A stretch of DNA of 19,037 nucleotides from CALXOJ01 sp034120015 (GCA_034120015.1 JAXEIF010000008.1:1-19037); one strand, 5' to 3'; shown: positions 1 to 7,141, counted from the first letter of the stretch. Numbers and translations: made by a program. Notes: generated from the letters alone by a model not told the origin.

Positions 1-2
1 TT

Positions 3-1007
3 GATGGTGGCAGAAATAGGCATCAAATTGTGCCGTTTGTCTATTATCTTGAAAATATTTTTGAAAAGGATATTTTAGATAATGTGAATCTTCAAAATAT
101 GAAGAATTTTGTTGCTTTCCCGGCATGGTGTTTAACTGAATTAGAATTCCATGCAATAGGAGATCGTGCATGGGGAAGTTTTGAAACAGTGTATGATTGG
201 ATAGAAACGATTACAGATATAAGTAAAAAAACTCTTGTTGATTATTCAATAAAAATCTTTCCCAAGCTTTCCGATATTTCTAAAACTCAGATTATTTCCT
301 GTTTAGGACATTTTCTTATCCAAGGTGTTTTTAAGTCTGAAGCGGCTGTTTCGTTTATAGTGCAGGAAAGTATAAAAGAATTTCGGACAGAGTATAGGCC
401 GGAGGATAAGTTTTCCAGTGCGAATTATGCCTTGCAACTTTTTTGGGATAAATACGAACCGGATGTTTCATATATGATAGAATCCGAAATAGACTTTTCC
501 CTGTATGATGAAAAAAATTACTGTCGAAAAGCTATGGTTAACTATGTGGTGCGGCATGCAGATTCTGAGAAAAAGAAGAAAATTATTTCCATTATAAAAG
601 ATGGGAAAAATATATCTAATCTTTCGGAAGATATAATTTATTTATTAGTAAAGCTCGGAGATGAGGATGCAACAATTAAATTGATAGATGAATATATCAG
701 AGGGAAAAATCTTGATGTTCGGTTGTATTGGACAGATTCTCGGTATGGTATAACAAATGCAAGTAACAAAGTCTTTAAAAAAATGGTTGAACTTTTTGCG
801 TATACAATTCAAAAAAGCAACGATCGAAGACAGTATTTACATTCTCTAGCAGTCGGAATGATAAATCAAAATGTAAATAAAAAGAATTTTAAACTTCTCG
901 AAAAAAAGTTAAGCAAAATTATAAGCTATCGACGAAAGAATAATCAATATTTCGAATATGTGCAAAATATTCTAAATGAGGTTAAAGAGAGGATTTATCA
1001 GAATTGA
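3..1007 (+). CDS. Unrecognised AT-rich helical protein, C-terminal part (5' end outside window)
   Basis: The reading frame is open from the first complete codon at position 3, with no stop and no convincing start. A GTG at 30 is possible but has no good Shine-Dalgarno site, so the gene almost certainly begins upstream. About 334 residues are visible. They look soluble and mostly alpha-helical, rich in Lys, Ile, Asn, Glu and aromatic residues, with amphipathic stretches in the second half (about nt 520-1000) reminiscent of HEAT/ARM-like helical repeats. I see no membrane segment, signal peptide or catalytic motif and do not recognise the family. Base composition is far more AT-rich than the genes from 3404 onward, with AAA, ATA, TTT and AAT codons dominating, which points to acquisition by transfer. 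It sits next to Rpn nuclease genes and a truncated coupled gene. A scaffold or sensor part of a larger defence-type protein is conceivable, but nothing in the sequence proves it. Confidence 0.75.
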   Translation, partial: DGGRNRHQIVPFVYYLENIFEKDILDNVNLQNMKNFVAFPAWCLTELEFHAIGDRAWGSFETVYDWIETITDISKKTLVDYSIKIFPKLSDISKTQIISCLGHFLIQGVFKSEAAVSFIVQESIKEFRTEYRPEDKFSSANYALQLFWDKYEPDVSYMIESEIDFSLYDEKNYCRKAMVNYVVRHADSEKKKKIISIIKDGKNISNLSEDIIYLLVKLGDEDATIKLIDEYIRGKNLDVRLYWTDSRYGITNASNKVFKKMVELFAYTIQKSNDRRQYLHSLAVGMINQNVNKKNFKLLEKKLSKIISYRRKNNQYFEYVQNILNEVKERIYQN

Positions 1008-1117
1008 TGAAAGTCCAGGTTGTCTCAATCGCAGGTAGAAATTTTGAAAAAGCAAAAGTTATAGCCAGGTTTTCATCCCGTGCCGCAGCTTTCGTTTTTT
1101 GTAAAAATTACCGGTAA
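1007..1117 (+). pseudogene. Truncated second gene of the AT-rich operon, fused into the rpn repeat flank
   Basis: The stop of the upstream gene overlaps an ATG (TGATG at 1005-1009), the usual arrangement for translational coupling. The frame beginning MKVQVVSIAGRNFEKAKVIA reads like the start of a real protein, AT-rich like its neighbour. It runs for 36 codons to TAA at 1115-1117. From about codon 25 (nt 1079) the DNA is the same as the flank of the second rpn repeat at 2130, so the last dozen residues (RAAAFVFCKN...) come from the repeat and not from the original gene. I read it as a gene whose 5' stub survives because the rpn module lies across it. Whether the 36-residue hybrid is translated is unknown. 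The original family cannot be identified from 22 residues. Confidence 0.5.
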
Positions 1118-2000
1118 ACGCTGTTTCCGCCTTTTATTTTAAACAGTGCGTTGAAGCTCTTCCAACTGCGTTCGGGGCAGTCCGGTGAAAGCCGCCACCG
1201 TTTCGAGCGGCACCCCCTGCTTTAAAGCGGCCGCCGCGGTTTGGAGAATGCCCTCATCCCGACCTTTTTGTATGCCTTCCGACAAACCTTCCTGATGACC
1301 TTTCCGCATTCCCTCCGATAAACCTTCTTTGATGCCTTCCTCTTTTCCTTCGCACCATTTGTCGTATAAATCCAATTCGTATTTCATGTGAGGCCTCCCG
1401 TCGGGAAAGTGTCGTTTGAAGGCGGCCACCTTTTCGGCAAGAGTCCGGGCTTCGTCGGTAACGGTTTCGGTGGAAAGATATTGCAGCAGAGCTTTCAGGC
1501 GCGGGTCTTGAGCTTTTTCAAACGCACCTACATTATACACTATTTTTATCTGTTCGTCACCTATTTCTTTTCCGTTCTGCTTCCAAAGCGTTTGACTTTC
1601 ATAGACCGGAAAGCCGTCGCCGCATAAGTCAAAGTTGCAGATGAAAATGACGAATGATTTTTTGAGCTGATCGTACGGATTGCCTCTTAACAGCGAATCG
1701 ACATCGATAGCGGAATGGTAATAGCGCATCCGCTTGACGAGATTGGTTTTTCGCACTGTCTGCATTTCGATGTTGTAAATCTCACCGTCGCCTTCGAGAT
1801 AGACATCCATGCGGATCCCTTTCGACTGCGGAAACAGATTGACCTCTTTCTGCGCTTCGAGATAAACCACCTTTTTGATTTTGATGTTCATTAACATTTC
1901 CAAGAAGAGTTTACAAAAGTCCTCTTCCCGCATGATTTGACTGAACAGGTAGTCGTCGGTTAATTTCAAGTCTTTCCATAATTTCATCGGATGACCTCCG
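1079..2000. repeat. Long direct repeat, copy A (rpn module)
   Basis: The segment from CGTGCCGCAGCTTTCG at 1079 to the Shine-Dalgarno region GGATGACCTCCG ending at 2000 is repeated at 2130-3015 in the same orientation. Identity is very high throughout, with scattered substitutions. The copies are 922 and 886 bp; the 36-bp length difference equals the in-frame 12-codon difference in the encoded proteins. Similarity stops just outside the Shine-Dalgarno on one side and inside the terminator loop on the other. Confidence 0.9.
1139..1987 (-). CDS. Rpn family PD-(D/E)XK nuclease / putative transposase, copy A
   Basis: This 282-residue protein belongs to the Rpn/PD-(D/E)XK nuclease group (PF12784; the TIGR01784 set first defined in Treponema denticola), whose characterised members are DNA endonucleases that promote RecA-independent recombination. 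The start MKLWKDLKLTDDYLFSQ is a typical family N-terminus. The core shows Asp61 (IRMDVYLEG) and Glu74-x-Gln76 (YNIEMQ), matching the D...ExQ active site, followed by the conserved KRMRYYHSAIDVDSL region. The C-terminus carries the usual GKEEGIKEGLSEG... Glu/Gly/Lys repeats, here with a 12-residue insertion (MRKGHQEGLSEG) absent from copy B, then a short helical tail. I chose ATG at 1987 because GGAGGT lies 6 nt upstream and the same start and Shine-Dalgarno occur in copy B; the frame is open to 2266 only because it reads backwards through copy B's tail. All visible active-site residues are intact. Confidence 0.88.
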   Translation of the reverse strand: MKLWKDLKLTDDYLFSQIMREEDFCKLFLEMLMNIKIKKVVYLEAQKEVNLFPQSKGIRMDVYLEGDGEIYNIEMQTVRKTNLVKRMRYYHSAIDVDSLLRGNPYDQLKKSFVIFICNFDLCGDGFPVYESQTLWKQNGKEIGDEQIKIVYNVGAFEKAQDPRLKALLQYLSTETVTDEARTLAEKVAAFKRHFPDGRPHMKYELDLYDKWCEGKEEGIKEGLSEGMRKGHQEGLSEGIQKGRDEGILQTAAAALKQGVPLETVAAFTGLPRTQLEELQRTV

Positions 2001-2100
2001 CTGTTATTAATGGCAAAAACAGTCTTTTTTGAAAAAGAAAATGATATTTTACCGGCAAAAAAATGCTTCGAAAGGGAAGGGGGCGTTTCGAATGATGCGA

Positions 2101-2143
2101 ATAAAAAAGCTGCGACCGGATTTCCGTTCCGTGCCGCAGCTTT
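2101..2143 (-). terminator. Intrinsic terminator of rpn copy B
   Basis: Downstream of the copy B stop, the arms AAAGCTGCG (2106-2114) and CGCAGCTTT (2135-2143) form a perfect 9-bp stem. On the minus strand it is followed by a T run (CTTTTTTAT). A shorter T run follows on the plus strand, so it may act in both directions. It probably stops transcripts of copy B from entering copy A. Confidence 0.7.
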
Positions 2144-3015
2144 CGTTTTTCGTAAAAATGACCGGCAACCGCCGTTACCGCCTTTTATTTTAAACGGAGC
2201 GTTGAAGTTCTTCCAGCCGCGTTCGGGGCAGTCCGGTAAAAGCCGCCACCGTTTCCAGCGGTACACCTTGTTTTAAAGCGGCCGCCGCGGTTTGGAGAAT
2301 CCCCTCATCCCGACCTTTTTGTATGCCTTCCGACAAACCTTCTTTGATGCCTTCTTCTTTTCCTTCACACCATTTGTCGTATAGATCCAATTCGTATTTC
2401 ATGTGAGGCCTCCCGTCGGGAAAGTGTCGTTTGAAGGCGGCTACCTTTTCGGCAAGAGTGCGGGCTTCATCGGTAACGGTTTCGGTGGACAAATAGTGCA
2501 GCAGAGCTTTCAGGCGCGGGTCTTGAGCCTTTTCAAACGCTCCTACATTATACACTATTTTTACCTGTTCGTCACCTATTTCTTTTCCGTTCTGCCGCCA
2601 CGTTGTCATGCTTTCATAGACCGGGAATCCGTCGCCGCATAAGTCAAAGTTGCAGATGAAAATGACGAATGATTTTTTGAGCTGATCGTACGGATTGCCT
2701 CTTAACAGCGAATCGACATCGATAGCGGAATGGTAATAACGCATCCGCTTAACGAGGTTGGTTTTTCTCACTGTTTGCATTTCGATGTTGTAAATCTCTC
2801 CGTCGCCTTCGAGATAGACGTCCATGCGGATGCCTTTCGACTGCGGAAAGAGATTGACCTCCTTCTGCGCTTCGAGATAGACCACTTTTTCTACCTTGAT
2901 CCCCATTAACATCTCAAGAAAGAGTTTACAGAAATCCTCTTCCCTCATAATTTGACTGAACAGGTAGTCGTCAGTCAATTTTAAATCTTTCCATAATTTC
3001 ATCGGATGACCTCCG
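2130..3015. repeat. Long direct repeat, copy B (rpn module)
   Basis: This is the partner of the repeat at 1079-2000. It contains the complete rpn copy B gene, its Shine-Dalgarno and the proximal arm of its terminator. The matching unit in copy A ends inside the same terminator, so the repeat boundary falls in the loop between the two arms. Confidence 0.9.
2190..3002 (-). CDS. Rpn family PD-(D/E)XK nuclease / putative transposase, copy B
   Basis: This 270-residue paralogue is nearly identical to copy A. It has the same Asp61, Glu74 and Gln76 active-site set and the same GGAGGT Shine-Dalgarno before ATG at 3002; an ATG ten codons further upstream lacks one. Differences include Gly/Val/Glu for Asn/Ile/Lys around residues 34-38, MTTWRQ for QTLWKQ near residue 131, and absence of the 12-residue C-terminal insertion. 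Both frames are intact and substitutions are spread along the genes, so both copies may be functional. I see no terminal inverted repeats or target-site duplication, so this is a tandem duplication of a gene with its flanks and not a recognisable IS element. No clear promoter is visible upstream. Confidence 0.88.
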   Translation of the reverse strand: MKLWKDLKLTDDYLFSQIMREEDFCKLFLEMLMGIKVEKVVYLEAQKEVNLFPQSKGIRMDVYLEGDGEIYNIEMQTVRKTNLVKRMRYYHSAIDVDSLLRGNPYDQLKKSFVIFICNFDLCGDGFPVYESMTTWRQNGKEIGDEQVKIVYNVGAFEKAQDPRLKALLHYLSTETVTDEARTLAEKVAAFKRHFPDGRPHMKYELDLYDKWCEGKEEGIKEGLSEGIQKGRDEGILQTAAAALKQGVPLETVAAFTGLPRTRLEELQRSV

Positions 3016-3194
3016 ATATCAATAATTGTCAAAACGGATTTTTTTTGTAAATGAAAATTATTTTTCGGAAAAAAGATAAAAATAAGGAGTCCGGAAATGT
3101 TCTCGTCCGCTGGTTTTTTTGGTTCGGTTTAAAAAAGCTCTTTTTCGGCATTCATAATGGGGGGAATTTCCGATAAGATAAAGCGAAAAAATTC

Positions 3195-3341
3195 AAAAAC
3201 TCTGAGACTTTTTGAAAAAACTCTCAGAGTTTTTAAAGAATCTCTCAGAGAAAATATAAAAACTCTCAGAGTTTTCGGAAAATCTCTCACTGTTTTTTAA
3301 AAAACTCTCAGACTTTTCGGAAAAACTCTCAGAGTTTCCGC
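3195..3341. repeat. Seven-unit, exact 21-bp-period array of dyad-symmetric sites
   Basis: Seven consecutive 21-bp units tile 147 bp with no gaps. The CTCT cores start at 3200, 3221, 3242, 3263, 3284, 3305 and 3326. The best units have the core AAAAACTCTCAGAGTTTTT, an inverted repeat centred on the middle C, so each unit could be a symmetric protein-binding site. Units 1 and 6 keep most of the symmetry (AGAC for AGAG); units 3 and 5 have lost part of the right arm. A period of 21 bp is two helical turns, which puts all sites on one face of the DNA. The array ends 9 bp before the -35 box at 3351. A degenerate eighth unit (3342-3362) appears to overlap that box. It is not a CRISPR, because there are no spacers. 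Confidence 0.93.
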
Positions 3342-3350
3342 GGAAATCCC

Positions 3351-3379
3351 TTGTTTTTTCGCAGTTCCTCCCTTATCAT
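3351..3379 (+). promoter_or_regulatory. Promoter of the HU-HIG gene
   Basis: TTGTTT (3351-3356) and TATCAT (3374-3379) are separated by exactly 17 bp. Transcription would start near 3386, shortly before the Shine-Dalgarno AAAGGAG (3391-3397). The repeat array lies immediately upstream, in the usual position for an activator or repressor array. Confidence 0.6.
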
Positions 3380-3403
3380 AAAAAAGAAGGAAAGGAGATT
3401 TTT

Positions 3404-3781
3404 ATGAAATACAGAGTTTTCGGGCGGCCGAATCCGTCGGACAGAAGCGCTCCGGTTAAGTATTATCCGTTTCCGCAGTGGGATACGGAGCTGAATTTGC
3501 GGCAGGTGTCGCAGCGGATTGCCTCGCACTGCACGCTGACACCGGCCGATATAACGGCGGTTTTGGAGGCGTTTTTAAACGATTTGCCCGATGAGCTGAT
3601 GAACGGCCACAGCATCCGGCTGGGCGATTTCGGAATTCTTAAAATGTCGTTTCGCGCCAACGGACAGCCGTCGCCGGAAAAGGTGAGCGCACGCGATATT
3701 CACACGCTGCGGGTGCTGTTTCTGCCGGGAAAAGAGCTGAAACGGCGTCTGGCCAAAACCGAATTCCGACGGGGCAGGTAA
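3404..3781 (+). CDS. HU-HIG-type (HU-related) DNA-binding protein
   Basis: This 125-residue basic protein matches the HU-related family (HU-HIG; TIGR01201-like) of HU/IHF-fold proteins that bind and bend DNA. The N-terminus MKYRVFGRPNPSDRSAPVKY, followed by YPFP, has the family's typical N-terminal extension. Helices resembling the HU dimerisation region follow (LRQVSQRIASHCTLTPADIT, then a segment ending in LNDLPDEL), and then the conserved GHSIRLGDFGILKMSFRANG strand region (about residues 67-86). The tail is strongly basic (KELKRRLAKTEFRRGR). The start is fixed by AAAGGAG 6 nt upstream of ATG. The gene appears monocistronic, since carB has its own promoter. Its position directly behind the 21-bp array suggests that the array regulates it, possibly as its own binding site; this is inference. 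No clear terminator follows. Confidence 0.85.
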   Translation: MKYRVFGRPNPSDRSAPVKYYPFPQWDTELNLRQVSQRIASHCTLTPADITAVLEAFLNDLPDELMNGHSIRLGDFGILKMSFRANGQPSPEKVSARDIHTLRVLFLPGKELKRRLAKTEFRRGR

Positions 3782-3871
3782 CCGCGGTTTCGGCTGCGGC
3801 GGCCGGCGGCAGACGGATTGCCGAAAGGGCTGTTTTTCTCGGTAAAATGTATCGCTTTTTTCCCGACGATG

Positions 3872-3880
3872 TGCTATAAT
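3872..3880 (+). promoter_or_regulatory. Extended -10 promoter of carB
   Basis: TGCTATAAT is a perfect -10 hexamer with an extended TGn motif. The -35 position (about 3852) is poor, as is usual for extended -10 promoters. Transcription would begin near 3887, giving a leader of about 15 nt, which excludes the in-frame upstream start at 3818. Confidence 0.65.
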
Positions 3881-3901
3881 CAAACGATTTGCGAGGTAAG
3901 T

Positions 3902-6900
3902 ATGCAGAATGAAGAGGAACGGTTGAAACCCGGTTCAAAGGTACTGATTATCGGTTCCGGTCCGATTGTCATCGGACAGGCCTGCGAATTCGATTATTCG
4001 GGAACTCAGGCGTGTAAAGCGTTGAGGGAAAACGGTTATAAGGTGGTGCTGGTCAATTCCAATCCGGCGACGATTATGACCGACCCGGTCATGGCCGATG
4101 CCACTTATATCGAGCCGCTCAATCTCGAACGGCTGAAACAGATTATCGATAAGGAGCGCCCCGACGCGCTTTTGCCCAATTTGGGCGGACAGACCGGACT
4201 GAATCTGGCCTGCGAGCTGAATAAGGCGGGAATTCTTTCCGAATACAATGTTCGGGTCATCGGTGTCAATCTCGACGCCATCGAACGGGGCGAAGACCGC
4301 GAGGTTTTTAAAGAAACGATGCAGCGGTTGGGAATCGAAACACCCCGTTCCGATATTGCCTGGTCGCTGGAAGAGGCGGAAGAAATTGCCGCCCGGCTCA
4401 ATTATCCGGTGGTGGTTCGTCCCGCTTATACGATGGGCGGTGCCGGCGGCGGTCTGGTTTACAATGTCGAAGAGCTGCGTTCGGTGGCCGGCCGCGGTTT
4501 GGAGCTGTCGTTAACCCACCAGTGTCTGATTGAAGAGTCGATTCTCGGCTGGGAAGAGCTGGAAGTCGAGGTGGTCCGCGACAGCAAAAATCAGATGATC
4601 GCCATCTGCTTCATCGAAAATATCGACGCCGTCGGCGTTCATACCGGCGATTCTTTCTGCTCGGCGCCGTTTCTTACCATCTCCAAAGAACTGGAAGAGA
4701 AGCTGAAAGAACAGGCGTTCCGCATTGTCGAGTCCATCGGCGTCATCGGCGGCACCAATGTTCAGTTTGCCCACGATCCGGTCAGCGACCGTGTGGTGAT
4801 TATCGAAATCAATCCGCGGACCTCCCGTTCGTCGGCACTGGCTTCCAAAGCAACCGGTTTTCCGATTGCCTTAATTTCCGCCAAGCTGGCTTCCGGAATG
4901 ACGCTGGATCAGTTTCCGTACTGGCGCGACGGTTCTCTGGAAAAATATACACCGTCCGGCGATTATGTGGTTTTGAAGTTTGCCCGCTGGGCGTTTGAAA
5001 AGTTCAAAGGGGTGGAAGACTCTCTCGGCACGCAGATGAAGGCGGTCGGCGAGGTGATGGCCATCGGCAAGACGTTTAAAGAAACGTTTCAGAAAGCGAT
5101 TCGCGGGTTGGAAAACGGCCGTTCGGGGTTGGGGTTTGCCAAAAACTTTCACGAGCTGCCGCTGTCGGAACTGCTGGACCGGTTGAAGACGGCGTCCAGC
5201 GAACGCTATTTTCTGCTTTACGAAGCAATCCGCAAAGGCGCTTCCAATAAAGAGCTCAACAAAATTACGTTTGTCAAAGACTACTTTCTGCAGCAGATGC
5301 GGGAACTGGTCGAGCTGGAAGAGAAGATTCTCGAAACACCGGGGCAGCTTCCGGCGGACGATCTGCTGATTCAAGCCAAAAAGGACGGGTTTTCCGACAA
5401 ATATCTGGCAAAGATTCTCGGAATTTCCGAAAAGAGCGTGCGCGAACGGCGCACCGCTTTGGGGGTCAAAGAGGGGTGGCACGCCGTGCCGGTTTCCGGA
5501 AAAGAGGATACCTACTATTATTATTCCTCCTACAACGCTCCCGACGAATCGCCGGTCAGTGCCAATGCAAAAAAAATCATGATTCTGGGCGGCGGTCCCA
5601 ACCGCATCGGTCAGGGAATCGAGTTCGACTACTGCTGTGTGCACGCCGCTTTTGCGCTGCGTGATATGGGTTACGAAACGATTATGGTCAACTGTAACCC
5701 GGAAACGGTGTCGACCGACTACGATACCAGCAGCAAGCTTTATTTCGAACCGATTACCGCCGAGGATGTGCTGCAGATTTACGAAAAAGAAAAACCGGCC
5801 GGAGTGATTGTTCAGTTCGGCGGTCAGACGCCGCTTAACATTGCCCGCGAGTTGTCGGATGCCGGGGTTAAAATTCTGGGAACCAGTATCGACAGTATCG
5901 ATACGGCCGAAGACCGCGACCTGTTCCGGCAGATGATGGACAAGCTGGAGATTCCGATGCCCGAAGCCGGTATGGCGTCCGATTTAAACGAGGCGCTGAA
6001 AGTGGCCGACCGTATCGGTTACCCGCTGATGATCCGGCCTTCGTTTGTTCTCGGCGGCCGCGGCATGGAGGTTATCTACGACCGCGATATGCTGTGCGAA
6101 TATGTCGAAAAGGCGGTCGGTGTCACTCCGGACCGGCCGCTGCTGCTGGACCGGTTCCTGCGCAATGCGTTGGAATGCGAAGCCGATGCTCTTTCCGACG
6201 GAAAAGATGTTTTTATTCCCGCGGTGATGGAGCATGTCGAGCTGGCCGGTGTCCATTCCGGCGATTCGGCCTGTGTCATTCCTCCCGTTTCGATTCCGGA
6301 AGAAAATCTCAAAACCATCCAGTCTTACACCGAAAAAATCGCCCGGGCGCTGAAGGTGTGCGGTCTGATGAATATGCAGTATGCCATTGAAGACGGCAAA
6401 GTCTATGTGCTGGAAGCCAATCCGCGGGCCAGCCGGACCGTTCCGCTGGTTTCGAAAGTGTGTAATACGCAGATGGCGCAGCTGGCAACGCGGCTGATGC
6501 TGGGCGAAACGCTGAAATCGCTCGATTTGGAGGCGAAAGTGATTCCGCACCACGGTGCCAAAGAAGCGGTTTTCCCGTTCGACAAGTTCCCCAATGTCGA
6601 CCCGGTTCTCGGACCGGAAATGCGTTCGACGGGCGAGGTGCTCGGCCTTTCGAAAGATTTCGGGCTGGCCTTTTACAAATCGCAGGAAGCGGTCGGAATG
6701 GCTCTGCCGAAACCGGAGGCGGGCGCTCAGATTCTGATCAGTCTTTCGGAAAAAAACAACCAGGCGGCCGAAGCGCTGTCGATGGCCAAAGCCTTTTCCG
6801 ATCTCGGATTCCGGATTGTTGCCACCGAGGGAACGGCGGAATTTTTCCGCAAGGGCGGTATCGACTGCCAGGTCGTGGCGAAAATCAACGAAGGCCGTCC

Positions 6901-7141
6901 CAATGTTGTCGATCTGATTGTCAACCGTGAGGTGTGTCTGGCAATCAATACGCCGAGCGCGCGGCGCAACGCCGTTGTCGACGAAGAGGCGATCCGCAAG
7001 GCGGCGCTGAAATACCGGGTTCCTTACATCACCACGCTGGCGGGCGCTTCCGCGGCGGTGAAGGGAATTGCGGCCGCGTTAAACGGTTCCGGCGGTGTCC
7101 GTTCGCTGCAGGATTACCATTTCGGCATCGGAACCCTGTAA
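3902..7141 (+). CDS. carB: Carbamoyl-phosphate synthase large subunit
   Basis: This 1079-residue protein is full length (E. coli CarB is 1073). It makes carbamoyl phosphate from bicarbonate, ammonia delivered by the small subunit, and two ATP, feeding arginine and pyrimidine synthesis in the cytoplasm. The first ATP-grasp half begins with the GSGPIVIGQACEFDYSGTQA motif (about residues 18-37), followed by VNSNPATIMTDP. The oligomerisation region follows at roughly 400-550. The second half begins with ILGGGPNRIGQGIEFDYCCV (from residue 561), followed by VNCNPETVSTDYD. The C-terminal MGS-like allosteric domain runs from about residue 943 and has the expected ATEGTAEFF, NEGRP and NTPSARR segments. 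The start is ATG 3902, with GAGG 5 nt upstream, just after the promoter. No carA is adjacent, so the glutaminase subunit must be encoded elsewhere. A strong terminator follows directly. Confidence 0.97.
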   Translation: MQNEEERLKPGSKVLIIGSGPIVIGQACEFDYSGTQACKALRENGYKVVLVNSNPATIMTDPVMADATYIEPLNLERLKQIIDKERPDALLPNLGGQTGLNLACELNKAGILSEYNVRVIGVNLDAIERGEDREVFKETMQRLGIETPRSDIAWSLEEAEEIAARLNYPVVVRPAYTMGGAGGGLVYNVEELRSVAGRGLELSLTHQCLIEESILGWEELEVEVVRDSKNQMIAICFIENIDAVGVHTGDSFCSAPFLTISKELEEKLKEQAFRIVESIGVIGGTNVQFAHDPVSDRVVIIEINPRTSRSSALASKATGFPIALISAKLASGMTLDQFPYWRDGSLEKYTPSGDYVVLKFARWAFEKFKGVEDSLGTQMKAVGEVMAIGKTFKETFQKAIRGLENGRSGLGFAKNFHELPLSELLDRLKTASSERYFLLYEAIRKGASNKELNKITFVKDYFLQQMRELVELEEKILETPGQLPADDLLIQAKKDGFSDKYLAKILGISEKSVRERRTALGVKEGWHAVPVSGKEDTYYYYSSYNAPDESPVSANAKKIMILGGGPNRIGQGIEFDYCCVHAAFALRDMGYETIMVNCNPETVSTDYDTSSKLYFEPITAEDVLQIYEKEKPAGVIVQFGGQTPLNIARELSDAGVKILGTSIDSIDTAEDRDLFRQMMDKLEIPMPEAGMASDLNEALKVADRIGYPLMIRPSFVLGGRGMEVIYDRDMLCEYVEKAVGVTPDRPLLLDRFLRNALECEADALSDGKDVFIPAVMEHVELAGVHSGDSACVIPPVSIPEENLKTIQSYTEKIARALKVCGLMNMQYAIEDGKVYVLEANPRASRTVPLVSKVCNTQMAQLATRLMLGETLKSLDLEAKVIPHHGAKEAVFPFDKFPNVDPVLGPEMRSTGEVLGLSKDFGLAFYKSQEAVGMALPKPEAGAQILISLSEKNNQAAEALSMAKAFSDLGFRIVATEGTAEFFRKGGIDCQVVAKINEGRPNVVDLIVNREVCLAINTPSARRNAVVDEEAIRKAALKYRVPYITTLAGASAAVKGIAAALNGSGGVRSLQDYHFGIGTL

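Larger units (their letters stand above)
3003..3403. other. 401-bp intergenic region between rpn copy B and the HU-HIG gene
   Basis: The minus-strand end holds the copy B Shine-Dalgarno. Positions 3030-3194 are AT-rich with no convincing gene; a ten-codon ATG frame at 3097-3132 has AAGGAG upstream and is the only candidate small peptide. Positions 3195-3341 are a seven-unit 21-bp repeat array, 3351-3379 a promoter, and 3391-3397 the HU-HIG Shine-Dalgarno. Confidence 0.7.

Noticed and set aside
1988..2266. 93-codon N-terminal extension of rpn copy A
   Set aside because: It is a chance open frame through the tail and terminator of copy B in the wrong frame; the Shine-Dalgarno at 1987 and the paralogue fix the start.
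1388..2642. Matching 79-codon plus-strand frames inside both rpn copies (1388-1627, 2403-2642)
   Set aside because: They are similar only because the genes are duplicated; they lie antisense to the conserved coding sequence.
1079..3015. Insertion sequence made of the rpn modules
   Set aside because: No terminal inverted repeats or target duplications are visible; the structure is a tandem gene duplication despite the family's transposase label.
3027..3032. TTGACA on the minus strand before rpn copy B
   Set aside because: A -10 at the right distance would fall on the Shine-Dalgarno, and none is present.
3195..3341. CRISPR array
   Set aside because: The repeats abut each other with no spacers and the unit is only 21 bp; there are no cas genes nearby.
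3195..3407. Coding reading of the 21-bp repeats as a heptapeptide-repeat protein
   Set aside because: A period of seven codons permits an open frame over the later units, but units 1 and 2 carry in-frame stops, there is no start codon with a Shine-Dalgarno, and the units diverge as DNA rather than by codon position.
3818..3901. Upstream start for carB
   Set aside because: It would lie before the extended -10 promoter, has no Shine-Dalgarno, and adds 28 residues absent from the family.
4871..5644. Long antisense frame within carB
   Set aside because: A 257-codon shadow of a well-conserved gene, with composition explained by third-position bias.
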